Part shown: positions 6,555-13,440 of the stretch, in pieces
Position numbering within the stretch: position 1 is the first letter of the stretch
Layout of the letters: every line of letters starts with the position of its first letter
Assembly: GCA_964648365.1 (NCBI GenBank)
Contig: CAZYLK010000172.1
Location: 1-13,583 of the forward strand
Direction: 5' to 3'
From: SURF-32 sp964648365
Lineage (GTDB): Bacteria > Planctomycetota > Phycisphaerae > UBA1845
Length of the DNA stretch: 13,583 nt
Notes under the pieces: model-generated
The model's database searches: none
What the model was told of the DNA's origin: nothing
The model's input: the letters and a program-made list of their open reading frames with translations, nothing else
Program-made: the position numbers and the translations under genes

Positions 6555-7705
6555 CCACCGGACAGTCAGCCGCCGTCGTCCTGGACTGCCCTCCGACCAC
6601 CGGCAGCGGCGAAGATCCCGACTTTCTGACCCGGCAACTGATCACCTGCATCGGCAACAAGCGGGCCTTGCTGGGTCCGATCGGGGATGCCGTGGAAAAG
6701 GTGAAGCGGCGGCTCGGTCGCTCGCGGCTTCGCGTCCTGGACGCCTTCAGCGGCTCCGGCGTCGTCTCCCGGTTCCTCAAGGCACACGCTTCGCGGCTGG
6801 TGGCCAACGATCTCGAAGACTACGCCGTGGTCGCGGCCCGCTGCCACTTGCAGAACCGAAGTTCGGTCAACCGCGCGCGCGTGTCCGCGCTGGTAGAGAA
6901 GCTCAACCGGCAGGTAGAAACCCTGCCGCACCGGCTCGGGTTCATCGAGGAACTCTATGCGCCGCGCGACGAGGCCCGTATCGGCCGGCGCGATCGGGTT
7001 TTCTACACGCGCGACAACGCCCGTCGGCTGGACGCCTACCGCCGGCTGATCGAAGAGGTTGATCCCCGCCTGCGCGATCTGCTCCTCGGCCCGCTGCTGA
7101 GCAAGGCGTCGGTCCATGCCAACACGGCCGGCGTCTTCAAGGGGTTCTATAAGGACCGGCGCACCCGCATCGGACGCTTCGGCGGGAGCGGCGGCGACGC
7201 GCTGCTGCGCATCCGGGGGCCGATCCGGCTCGAACCGCCCGTGCTGAGCCGGTTCGAGTGCGACTGCGACGTCTTGCAGGGCGACGCGATCGACACCGCC
7301 CGAGCGGTGCGACACCTGGATCTGGCCTACCTCGACCCGCCCTACAATCAGCACCCCTATGGCTCCAATTATTTCATGCTCAACCTTCTGGTAAGTTACC
7401 GGCGGCCCCGGCGGATCAGCCGCGTCGCGGGCATCCCGGCCGACTGGCGCCGGTCCGGTTACAACACGCGGGCGAGGTCACTGCCGCTGATGACGGAGTT
7501 GATCGGCACCATCGACGCGCCGTTCCTCCTGGTGTCGTACAACAACGAGGGCTTCATCCCACCCGACGCGATGCGGGAAATGCTTGGCGCGTTTGGCCGC
7601 GTCGAGGTGCTGGAAACGCCGTACACGACCTTCCGGGGCAGCCGCAATCTCCACGCCCGATCGATCCGCGTGACGGAACAGCTCTTCCTGGTCGAACGCG
7701 ATTAG
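6551..7705 (+). CDS. D12-class DNA adenine-N6 methyltransferase, solitary
   Basis: Transfers a methyl group from S-adenosylmethionine to adenine N6 in DNA. The 384 residues carry the motif-X-like CIGNKRALLGPI (33-44), motif I VLDAFSGSGVVSRFLK (62-77), the following acidic ANDLEDYA (85-92), motif IV DPPY within LAYLDPPYNQHPYGSNYF (258-275), and the SYNNEGFI segment (329-336) seen in this class. The variable 100-250 region is the probable target-recognition part; its sequence specificity cannot be read. The GTG at 6551 is preferred because GGAG sits 6 bases upstream and homology-like sequence begins soon after. The frame opens earlier (GTG at 6416), but those 45 residues are charged low-complexity sequence. 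No endonuclease or specificity subunit is adjacent, so it looks like an orphan regulatory or protective methylase. Confidence 0.88.
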   Translation: MTTGQSAAVVLDCPPTTGSGEDPDFLTRQLITCIGNKRALLGPIGDAVEKVKRRLGRSRLRVLDAFSGSGVVSRFLKAHASRLVANDLEDYAVVAARCHLQNRSSVNRARVSALVEKLNRQVETLPHRLGFIEELYAPRDEARIGRRDRVFYTRDNARRLDAYRRLIEEVDPRLRDLLLGPLLSKASVHANTAGVFKGFYKDRRTRIGRFGGSGGDALLRIRGPIRLEPPVLSRFECDCDVLQGDAIDTARAVRHLDLAYLDPPYNQHPYGSNYFMLNLLVSYRRPRRISRVAGIPADWRRSGYNTRARSLPLMTELIGTIDAPFLLVSYNNEGFIPPDAMREMLGAFGRVEVLETPYTTFRGSRNLHARSIRVTEQLFLVERD

Positions 7706-7771
7706 CCGAAACTGAACCCGCTCGATGCCGGCCGGCCCGGGCAGGTCGATCCCGACCCCCACGGCAGAGCC

Positions 7772-7817
7772 GGTGGCCGCGACGTGAAGCCACCCCTGCC
7801 GGCGCGCACGGCCGGCA
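7772..7817. terminator. Two consecutive stem-loops between methyltransferase and mcsA
   Basis: Stem 1: GGTGGC/GCCACC (7772-7794) with an 11-base loop. Stem 2: TGCCGGC/GCCGGCA (7797-7817), perfect 7 bp with a 7-base loop. Stem 2 ends 5 bases before the mcsA -35 box. They may end methyltransferase transcription, although there is no T-tract, or act as an operator next to the promoter. Confidence 0.4.
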
Positions 7818-7822
7818 CCGAA

Positions 7823-7851
7823 TTGACGCTGTTTCCCGGCGTTTCTACAAT
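7823..7851 (+). promoter_or_regulatory. Sigma-70-type promoter of mcsA-mcsB
   Basis: TTGACG (5 of 6), 17-base spacer, TACAAT (5 of 6). The predicted start is near 7858, about 39 bases before the mcsA ATG. I see neither a CtsR-type heptad repeat nor a CIRCE element, so Firmicute-style heat-shock repression is not evident. Confidence 0.65.
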
Positions 7852-7896
7852 TCTCCCGCTGAAACTGTGTCCGCATCCTCCGAGCGACCGTGCCTT

Positions 7897-8382
7897 ATGC
7901 AGCCCATCCCGTGTCAGTCGTGCAACAAGCATCGCGCCACGGTCCACCTGACGGACATCGCGCCATCGGGCGAAACGCTTGAGCGGCACTTGTGCGAGGA
8001 ATGCGCGAGCCAGGAGGGCGTGGCCGTCAAACAGCCCGAGACCACCACGGCCGTCCTGCACGACTTCGTCAAGCAGGCGCAGCGCGAGCAGTTGCGCTGC
8101 CCGGAATGCGGGCTGACCGTCTCCGAGTTTCAGAAGAAGGGCCTGCTCGGCTGTCCGAACGACTACCGCGCCTTCGAGCCCGTCCTCGGCCAGCTTATCG
8201 AGCGTGCCCACGAGGGCGCCACCCACCACGCCGGCAAGACGCCGCGCTCCGCCGGCAACGAGGTCCGGCGCCTGACCGACCTGCGCCGCCTCCGGCGGGA
8301 CTTGCAGGAATCGCTCGATCGGGAAGAGTACGAACGCGCGTCCCAGCTCCGGGACGAAATCCGCCAGATGGAGGCGTCATGA
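7897..8382 (+). CDS. mcsA: McsA-like zinc-finger activator with UVR domain
   Basis: Partner and activator of the arginine kinase McsB in the protein-arginine-phosphorylation quality-control pathway known from Bacillus. The 161 residues carry CQSC (6-9), CEEC (33-36) and CPEC (68-71) zinc pairs. The fourth pair, normally CxxC, reads CPND (86-89), with Asp at the last ligand position, inside KKGLLGCPNDYRAF. The C-terminal UVR-type coiled segment (122-159) reads EVRRLTDLRRLRRDL then SLDREEYERASQLRDEIRQM. The ATG at 7897 is chosen because the first zinc pair follows at once; its ribosome site is weak. The stop overlaps the mcsB start (ATGA), indicating coupled translation in the canonical McsA-McsB order. 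No ctsR or clpC flanks it here. Function as McsB cofactor is inferred from the pair. Confidence 0.9.
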   Translation: MQPIPCQSCNKHRATVHLTDIAPSGETLERHLCEECASQEGVAVKQPETTTAVLHDFVKQAQREQLRCPECGLTVSEFQKKGLLGCPNDYRAFEPVLGQLIERAHEGATHHAGKTPRSAGNEVRRLTDLRRLRRDLQESLDREEYERASQLRDEIRQMEAS

Positions 8383-9443
8383 CCATCGACGACCTCGCCC
8401 GCAGCGCCGTTCCGTGGCTGAGTTCCACCGGCCAGATGTCCGACGTCGTCATTTCGTCGCGGGTGCGGCTGGCCCGCAACCTCGCGGCGTTTCCGTTTCT
8501 GACCAAAGCGTCCGACGGCCAGCGGGCGCAGATCTACCGCACCGTCGTCGACGCCGTCACCGAGGGCGCCATGCCCGACGGCTCCTGGACCGTCGAGGTA
8601 GACGAGCAGGACGAGGTCGACCGCGAGGTGCTCGTGGAACGCCATCTCATCAGCCGGCAACACGCCCAGGGCGAAGGCCGTCGTGGCGTGGTGGTCTCCG
8701 TCGATGAGAGCCGCTCGGTCATGGTCAACGAGGAAGACCATCTGCGCATCCAGGGGCTTCGCCCCGGGCTGGACCTGGACGACCTTTGGAAGTCGGTCAA
8801 CGCCATCGACGACGTGATCGACGGCCGCCTTGAGTACGCCTACGACGAGCGCTTCGGCTACCTGACCGCCTGCCCCACGAACGTCGGCACCGGAATCCGC
8901 GTCTCGGTCATGCTCCACCTGCCGGCCGTGAAGATCACGCAGGAAATCGAGCGCGTGGCCCGCGCGGCGCAGGACATGCGCCTGGCGGTCCGCGGACTGC
9001 ACGGCGAAGGCACAGACGCCGTCGGAGATTTTTTTCAGCTTTCCAACCAGACTACGCTGGGCCGGTCGGAAGAGCAGATCCTCGACGACTTCGGCAATAA
9101 CATCGTCCCGCGCATCGTCGAATACGAACGCAGCGCCCGCGAAGCGCTGCTGGCCAAGCGCCGCGACCAGCTTGACGACAAGGTCTGGCGCGCGTTCGGC
9201 GTCCTGCGCCACGCCCGCATCATCAGCAGCGAGGAGACGTTCCTTCAGCTATCGCACCTGCGCCTGGGGATGCACACCGGCCGGTTCAGCCTCTTCGGCA
9301 TCGACGAACTCAACGAAATGACCGTCGCCATCCAGCCGGCCCACCTGCAAAAGGAGCGCGGCCAGAAAATGCGATCCACCCAGCGCGGCATCGCCCGCGC
9401 CCAGATCCTCCGCGACCGCCTGGCACGGTACGAAGCGGGGTAG
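8379..9443 (+). CDS. mcsB: Protein arginine kinase McsB
   Basis: Phosphorylates arginine side chains on proteins using ATP; in Firmicutes this tags substrates for ClpC-ClpP. The 354 residues match the phosphagen-kinase-fold family throughout. They include SSRVRLARNL (26-35, nucleotide-binding arginines), the catalytic acidic segment VNEEDHLRIQG (116-126), RFGYLTACPTNVGTG (158-172) with the active-site Cys165, and RLAVRGLHGEGT (201-212). The C-terminal allosteric phospho-arginine-binding motif, RDxxRA in characterised McsB, reads RGIARA here (336-341), so the Asp is Gly. The ATG at 8379 overlaps the mcsA stop and has GGAGG (8370-8374) 4 bases upstream. Full length for the family. Kinase activity looks intact; control by bound phospho-arginine may differ. 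Confidence 0.95.
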   Translation: MTIDDLARSAVPWLSSTGQMSDVVISSRVRLARNLAAFPFLTKASDGQRAQIYRTVVDAVTEGAMPDGSWTVEVDEQDEVDREVLVERHLISRQHAQGEGRRGVVVSVDESRSVMVNEEDHLRIQGLRPGLDLDDLWKSVNAIDDVIDGRLEYAYDERFGYLTACPTNVGTGIRVSVMLHLPAVKITQEIERVARAAQDMRLAVRGLHGEGTDAVGDFFQLSNQTTLGRSEEQILDDFGNNIVPRIVEYERSAREALLAKRRDQLDDKVWRAFGVLRHARIISSEETFLQLSHLRLGMHTGRFSLFGIDELNEMTVAIQPAHLQKERGQKMRSTQRGIARAQILRDRLARYEAG

Positions 9444-9445
9444 CG

Positions 9446-9467
9446 CGGGACCGAGGCCGAGGTTCCG
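9446..9467 (+). terminator. Stem-loop just after mcsB
   Basis: CGGGACC/GGTTCCG, a 7-bp stem including one G-U pair with an 8-base loop, starting 3 bases after the mcsB stop. No T-tract follows, so this is a weak terminator call. Confidence 0.35.
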
Positions 9468-9538
9468 TGGCGCACTCAGCCCCCGGCGCTCGTGCCGCAG
9501 CCCTACCGATGCCTTGCGAAGCATTGATCCGTGTTACG

Positions 9539-9790
9539 TCACGACGCCGCCCGCGAGCGTGCCCGCGCCGGCAGCCAGCCGGGCTTGTGACGGCCGGACG
9601 GGGGCGCGGTTTCGATGACGCAGGCAGGCTCGGTCGAGTCGGGCGGTTCGGGCGGCGCGTCATGTGCTTCCGTGGCGCGGAACATGGCATAGCACTGGCG
9701 GCAACGCCAGGCGGAATTGCCGAACAGGGCCGGCAGGACAACCGGCTGCCCGCATTGCGGACAGTGAAGGTAGCGCGGTAACTGCGACAT
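9539..9790 (-). CDS. Small double-CxxC zinc-ribbon-like protein
   Basis: Protein of 83 residues, MSQLPRYLHCPQCGQPVVLP at its start. Two Cys pairs, CPQC (10-13) and CRQC (30-33), are separated by 16 residues with WRCRQCYAMF after the loop: a typical zinc-ribbon layout (CPxCG...WxCxxC). The C-terminal half (41-83) is Pro/Arg/Ala-rich and probably disordered. The ATG at 9790 has GGGAG 5 bases upstream, a strong ribosome site that supports a real gene. It is convergent with mcsB. The upstream region carries an inverted repeat (9822-9844) that could be its operator. Not recognised as a named family. A role in nucleic-acid or protein binding is possible but unproven. Confidence 0.72.
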   Translation of the reverse strand: MSQLPRYLHCPQCGQPVVLPALFGNSAWRCRQCYAMFRATEAHDAPPEPPDSTEPACVIETAPPSGRHKPGWLPARARSRAAS

Positions 9791-9821
9791 GCATGCTCCC
9801 GGACGGCGAATCCCCCGGATA

Positions 9822-9844
9822 CGGTCATGACCCCGCTATGACCG
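9822..9844. promoter_or_regulatory. Candidate operator upstream of the zinc-ribbon gene
   Basis: CGGTCAT and ATGACCG form a perfect 7-bp inverted repeat around 9 bases. In addition GGTCATGACC (9823-9832) is itself a perfect 10-bp palindrome. The site thus holds three copies of the half-site GGTCAT, 32 bases upstream of the gene start. Regulatory use is inferred. Confidence 0.4.
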
Positions 9845-9896
9845 CCGGCATCGGGAGCGGCGTAACGACCGGCCGCACGAGGGGCCGGCTCTGAAT

Positions 9897-9914
9897 CAGC
9901 GTCCGGGAACGCTG
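9897..9914. terminator. Stem-loop downstream of metzincin lipoprotein 1
   Basis: CAGCGT/CCGGGA/ACGCTG, a perfect 6-bp stem with a 6-base loop, 64 bases beyond the stop of the minus-strand gene ending at 9978. The only moderately T-rich flank (GTTTGACTCTTCT) is on the plus strand, so its use by the minus-strand gene is doubtful. Confidence 0.25.
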
Positions 9915-9977
9915 GTTTGACTCTTCTCACTCCTGACCGATCGCCGGCACCGATCCGCCGGCGGCGGCCGGCCCCGG

Positions 9978-11246
9978 TCACGGCGATCCGGGCCGGTAGG
10001 CCGCGTAGGGATTTCGTCGCACCGCCGGCGCCCCGCGCCGGACGGTCAGTCGGTCGGCCAGTTCCACCGGCGGCGCCAGGCCCAGCGCCTGCTCCAGCAG
10101 CAGGACCGCGTCCTGAAAACCGATCGGAGCGATCTGGCTGCTCAGCGGCGCGAGCATGAACTCCTGGTCGCCCAGCAGCGACGACGCGCCGGATTTGGTG
10201 TCCATCAGCGCCGCTTCATCATCGACGTGGTTGAGGCCGAGCAGGTGTCCCGCCTCGTGCGAGGCGACGTTGCCGATGGCCACCGCCAGTTCCAGCGCGG
10301 TCGGCGGGATGAAGAACAACCCGTCCGACGGATCGAACGACTCGATGTAGATGATCGCGTCGTCGCAGCGATCGAGGTTGTAGAGGTCCACGGCCTCGGC
10401 AAACCCGAGCACGTCTTCGCGGTAGCCGCCGAAGAAGATTGTCGTAAACGGCGCATCCGGCAGCGGCTCATCCGTCGACACGACGACCACGTCGAAGCGC
10501 TCGAAGTTCTGCTCCATCGTCGCCTGGATCCACTTCTTCATCAGGGCCGTCGAGCCTTCGTAGCGGGCCGAAATATCACCGGAGTCGAACGGATCGAGAT
10601 CGAGCCGGCCCAGCGCCGCCGAGTTGATCTCGCCACCCGCGAAGTCCAGCAGCAACGTCTGTGGCGCGGGCGCCGGAACGTCGCCACCAATCGTGACCGC
10701 CACGTCCACCGTATACGCGCCGGATTTTGTGCCCCCGACGGCAAAGTCAGACGCCGACACGACCAGGTAATACGGATCGCCATCGTGGCGTACGACGTGG
10801 TCGATCGATGCGTCGAGGTTCGTGTCGCTGATGTCATCGTTGACGTAGACCAGCCGCTGCTGATCGTCGAACAGGGCGATGCTGACGTCGAGCGACGACC
10901 GGCGGGCGCCGGCCGAGATGACGACGCGATCGCCCGCCTTCAACAGGCCCAGATCGAACACGTCAGCGTCCGCAGGCGCCAGCACCGGCGAAATTGTCCC
11001 CTGCAACCGCGCCGTCCCGTCCGCATCAAAGAGCGCAATCAGCGCCGACTCGAACGTGCCGTTCGGCTCGCCGCTGGTCTTGCCCCGCGGGGACGTGCCC
11101 TCCTCCCGGTTGCCGTCGACCAGGGTCGGGCCGGGAGCGGTGACCGAGCCGCCGCACCCGCCCATCAGCAGCAGCGCCACCGGCACGACGCGCATCGTCC
11201 GCAGCCCCCGCGCTCCAGCCCATCTGAACTTTCCGTCTGCCAGCAT
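9978..11246 (-). CDS. Lipoprotein metzincin zinc metalloprotease, paralog 1
   Basis: Predicted exported lipoprotein of 422 residues. The ATG at 11246 has GGAAGG 7 bases upstream; the in-frame ATG at 11195 lacks a site but would give a shorter, more conventional signal peptide. A charged n-region is followed by VVPVALLLMGGC, with lipid Cys31. Residues ~60-185 resemble a pre-peptidase C-terminal (PPC) beta-sandwich: DADVFDLGLLKAGDRVVISA, SIALFDDQQRLVYVNDD, YYLVVSASD and GAYTVDVAV. The catalytic domain carries HEAGHLLGLNH (330-340), the HExxHxxGxxH zinc motif with three His ligands and Glu331, and a Met-turn candidate ALMDT (M348). It is the tandem paralog of the next gene, with the same domain order. 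It probably acts on extracellular or envelope proteins; substrate unknown. The exact metzincin subfamily (matrixin-like) is not certain. Confidence 0.87.
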   Translation of the reverse strand: MLADGKFRWAGARGLRTMRVVPVALLLMGGCGGSVTAPGPTLVDGNREEGTSPRGKTSGEPNGTFESALIALFDADGTARLQGTISPVLAPADADVFDLGLLKAGDRVVISAGARRSSLDVSIALFDDQQRLVYVNDDISDTNLDASIDHVVRHDGDPYYLVVSASDFAVGGTKSGAYTVDVAVTIGGDVPAPAPQTLLLDFAGGEINSAALGRLDLDPFDSGDISARYEGSTALMKKWIQATMEQNFERFDVVVVSTDEPLPDAPFTTIFFGGYREDVLGFAEAVDLYNLDRCDDAIIYIESFDPSDGLFFIPPTALELAVAIGNVASHEAGHLLGLNHVDDEAALMDTKSGASSLLGDQEFMLAPLSSQIAPIGFQDAVLLLEQALGLAPPVELADRLTVRRGAPAVRRNPYAAYRPGSP

Positions 11247-11351
11247 CCTCTCGCCTTCCACTCTCGAGCCGTCGCGACGACCCGCCGTTCGCGGCTGCTC
11301 GCCGCTGGATGTCGGAGGACCGGCGTCCGCAAGGCCTCCTGTCGGTGCCGA

Positions 11352-11381
11352 ATGGTATGGTCGCAACGAAAGTCCGGTCAA
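11352..11381 (-). promoter_or_regulatory. Promoter candidate for metzincin 1
   Basis: On the minus strand TTGACC (5 of 6), 18-base spacer, TACCAT (4 of 6, with T1, A2 and T6 kept). It lies in the 173-base gap between the two paralogs and would give a leader of ~100 bases, suggesting metzincin 1 need not depend on readthrough from metzincin 2. Confidence 0.4.
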
Positions 11382-11419
11382 CGCGGGACGGAGGCGCCCC
11401 GCGGCCGATTCGACCGCCT

Positions 11420-12667
11420 CTAACGCGACGGCAACCCGCACGAGCCGAACACCAGTTCCCGCCGCCTCATCCGGGATTCGAGCACGTCGAGCGATTTCGC
11501 CCGAACCACGGCCGACTTGTGAATCGCGGCCACCTGGTTGATCAGATCGAGATCGCCGCCGACCACGTCGTACAGGTATTGGGCCGAGTTCTGCCGGCCG
11601 AGCGGGAAGACCTGGTGCTCCAGTTCCGCCGTGGCGAACTGCTGATCCTGCATCAGCTCGGTCAGTCCGGCGGTGACGTCCATCACGTCGCGAACGTCCG
11701 CGGTGTGAACCAGGCCGAGCAGGTGGCCCAGTTCGTGACTGGCGACGTTCGCCAGCGCCTGCGCCATTTCCGATACGCTCGGCGAGAGGCGGTCGAACAC
11801 AGTAAAGGTGTCGGTGAAGACAATCGCCTCCTGAACGGCACGTTCGTTGAACTCATCGACGCCCTCGGCGACGCCGAGCAGGCTTGCGTCATAGGTTCCG
11901 AAGTTGATTCGGGTCATGGTGCCGTCGTCCACCGCGCCCTCGCTGGTGGAGAGGATCACCACGTTCATGCCCAGATAATCCTGCCGCACCGCCGCCACGA
12001 TGAAGGCCTCCATCGCCTCCGTCTGCCCGGCGTAGCGCGACGACAGCGTCGCGGCGTCGAACGGGGGCACCGTCACCGGCGCCCGGCTCCCCAGTCGGAC
12101 CTGCTCTGCTCCGGCGAAGTTGAGCAGCGCCACCTGCGGCCGCGTCGCCGGCAGTGCCTCGTCGCTCGACGTGAACACGGCCAGTTCATAGTCCCCGAAT
12201 GAATCGCTGCCGACCGTCGCCGCGACGGCGACGTAACAGTGCGCCATGTCGCGGCGCATCACGACGTCTACGTAGGGTTCGAGCCGTCCGAGATAGACGT
12301 TGTTGGAATCGTTGATGAGGATCGAGTCGGCGTTGTCGTCGAACAGTCCGATCGATCCCGTCAGGGTCGACGTGCCGAAAACTTCAGCGACGACGCGATC
12401 ACCTTTGCGCACCGGACCCAGATCGTAGACGTCCACGTCGCTCGCGTCGGAGATGCGTCCGGAAACGGCCAGCGGCTGGTCGGCCGTCACGGCGATGCGC
12501 TCCGCGGTGGCGAAGGCGCCGTTGCGACCCGATTCGTCGTGACTGGCGACGCTGTCCAGGTCGAGTCCTGAAAAGGGATCGGTGGTGGACGGGCCCGGAT
12601 CGCCCGGGCCAGGCGCCACGCCGCAACCGACCGCGACGGCCGCGATCGCCATCGCACACAGCGTCAC
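11420..12667 (-). CDS. Lipoprotein metzincin zinc metalloprotease, paralog 2
   Basis: Predicted exported lipoprotein of 415 residues counted from GTG 12667. Lipobox AVGC puts the lipid Cys at 15. A PPC-like segment spans ~44-165 (SDVDVYDLGPVRKGDRVVAE, SIGLFDDNADSILINDS). The zinc motif HELGHLLGLVH (311-321; Glu312) and Met-turn DVMD (M329) complete the metzincin core. It shares with paralog 1 the blocks NFAGAE/DFAGGE, RYAGQTEAM/RYEGSTALM, VVILSTSE/VVVVSTDE and INFGTY/IFFGGY. The start is uncertain: GGTGGG lies 12 bases before the GTG, and the positive residues expected in the signal n-region (RRRNR) are encoded upstream of it in the same open frame. A non-ATG start such as CTG 12724 or a sequencing error is possible. 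The frame stays open upstream to 13057, but that part does not look coding. Confidence 0.85.
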   Translation of the reverse strand: MTLCAMAIAAVAVGCGVAPGPGDPGPSTTDPFSGLDLDSVASHDESGRNGAFATAERIAVTADQPLAVSGRISDASDVDVYDLGPVRKGDRVVAEVFGTSTLTGSIGLFDDNADSILINDSNNVYLGRLEPYVDVVMRRDMAHCYVAVAATVGSDSFGDYELAVFTSSDEALPATRPQVALLNFAGAEQVRLGSRAPVTVPPFDAATLSSRYAGQTEAMEAFIVAAVRQDYLGMNVVILSTSEGAVDDGTMTRINFGTYDASLLGVAEGVDEFNERAVQEAIVFTDTFTVFDRLSPSVSEMAQALANVASHELGHLLGLVHTADVRDVMDVTAGLTELMQDQQFATAELEHQVFPLGRQNSAQYLYDVVGGDLDLINQVAAIHKSAVVRAKSLDVLESRMRRRELVFGSCGLPSR

Positions 12668-12889
12668 GAGCCGCGATATCCCACCCTGGATGACGCGGTT
12701 CCGCCTGCGAGCCGAGGGCTTCAGCGTGCGCGGACGGACCGTCCCGCACGGGGCCGCAAGACGCGTCGGATCGTCCGGGGTGGATGTCGGGGCAGCGCTT
12801 GGCTCACTGGAAGCGGGCGGGTGGCACGGTCTCGTCTGCGAGGCCGTGGCGAGCGAAACGGGCGTTGCAGCACCGGGCAGCGTCGCGCT

Positions 12890-12901
12890 CCAGCATACCA
12901 C
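12890..12901 (-). promoter_or_regulatory. Extended -10 element upstream of metzincin 2
   Basis: The minus strand reads GTGGTATGCTGG, giving TG-n-TATGCT, an extended -10 without a recognisable -35. A start near 12885 would leave a ~218-base leader for metzincin 2. Low confidence on its own; note its near-identity to 13431-13442. Confidence 0.3.
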
Positions 12902-13410
12902 CGACTGCCGTCGGTCCGCCTTCGGCGGGTGCCACACGACTCGCGCGGCGCACGCCCCCGGTGAGCCGCCCGGAGTGTCACACACGCTGCGGCCGCCGCT
13001 ACGCCTGGCGGAAAGTCGCGAGAGATCGAGAGCAGGACAAGAGCGCAACTCGGGCACGCGGAACGTCCGGTCCGGCGAAGTCGTCGTTGACGGTCACTGG
13101 CCGGGTCGGGCCAACGCTGGCGTGGACCCCCGGACGGCGACCTCGTCGCCGCCCGGCAGCCCGCGCAACTGGAAGTGCTTCGTTCCCCACCGGAGGAAAC
13201 TGTACGATTCGGCTGCTGCGGCGGGGCTTCCGATGGATGAGGCGCAGATGATCAAGGCATTCCCGGACGGCTGCGTCGATCCACGGTCCGTTTCATGCGA
13301 TCCGCTGACCCGCAGTTACCCGGCGTCGGTCCGTGTGGGCCGACCGGGCTCTGCCGCCCCCCCAACGGCGGCGTCACCCTCGTCCGCCCTGCGCCGCCGT
13401 TGAAAACTGC

Positions 13411-13440
13411 TTGAATCCCGGACCTCGATTGTGGTATTCT
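13411..13440 (+). promoter_or_regulatory. Extended -10 promoter candidate near the right edge
   Basis: TTGAAT (4 of 6), 18-base spacer ending TGG, then TATTCT (4 of 6), an extended -10 of the TGn form. The predicted start is near 13447, ~20 bases before the ATG at 13467. The local sequence is less GC-rich than its surroundings. Confidence 0.45.

Noticed and set aside
6551..9443. Methyltransferase plus mcsA-mcsB as a novel defence cassette
   Set aside because: mcsA has its own promoter and stem-loops separate it from the methyltransferase; no nuclease or other defence gene is present, so the linkage is probably incidental.
9906..9916. GGAACGCTGGT shared with the sigma-factor leader repeat
   Set aside because: An 11-base match between two distant sites is within chance for GC-rich DNA, and here it is part of a different stem-loop.
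13005..13040. GGCGGAAAGTCGCGAG, slightly like the GAGGAAAGTCC element of RNase P RNA
   Set aside because: The required flanking helices and the conserved distal elements are not seen nearby.
12582..13403. 273-codon plus-strand open frame
   Set aside because: Its first part is antisense to metzincin 2, there is no ribosome site or domain, and composition is typical of a GC-driven shadow frame.
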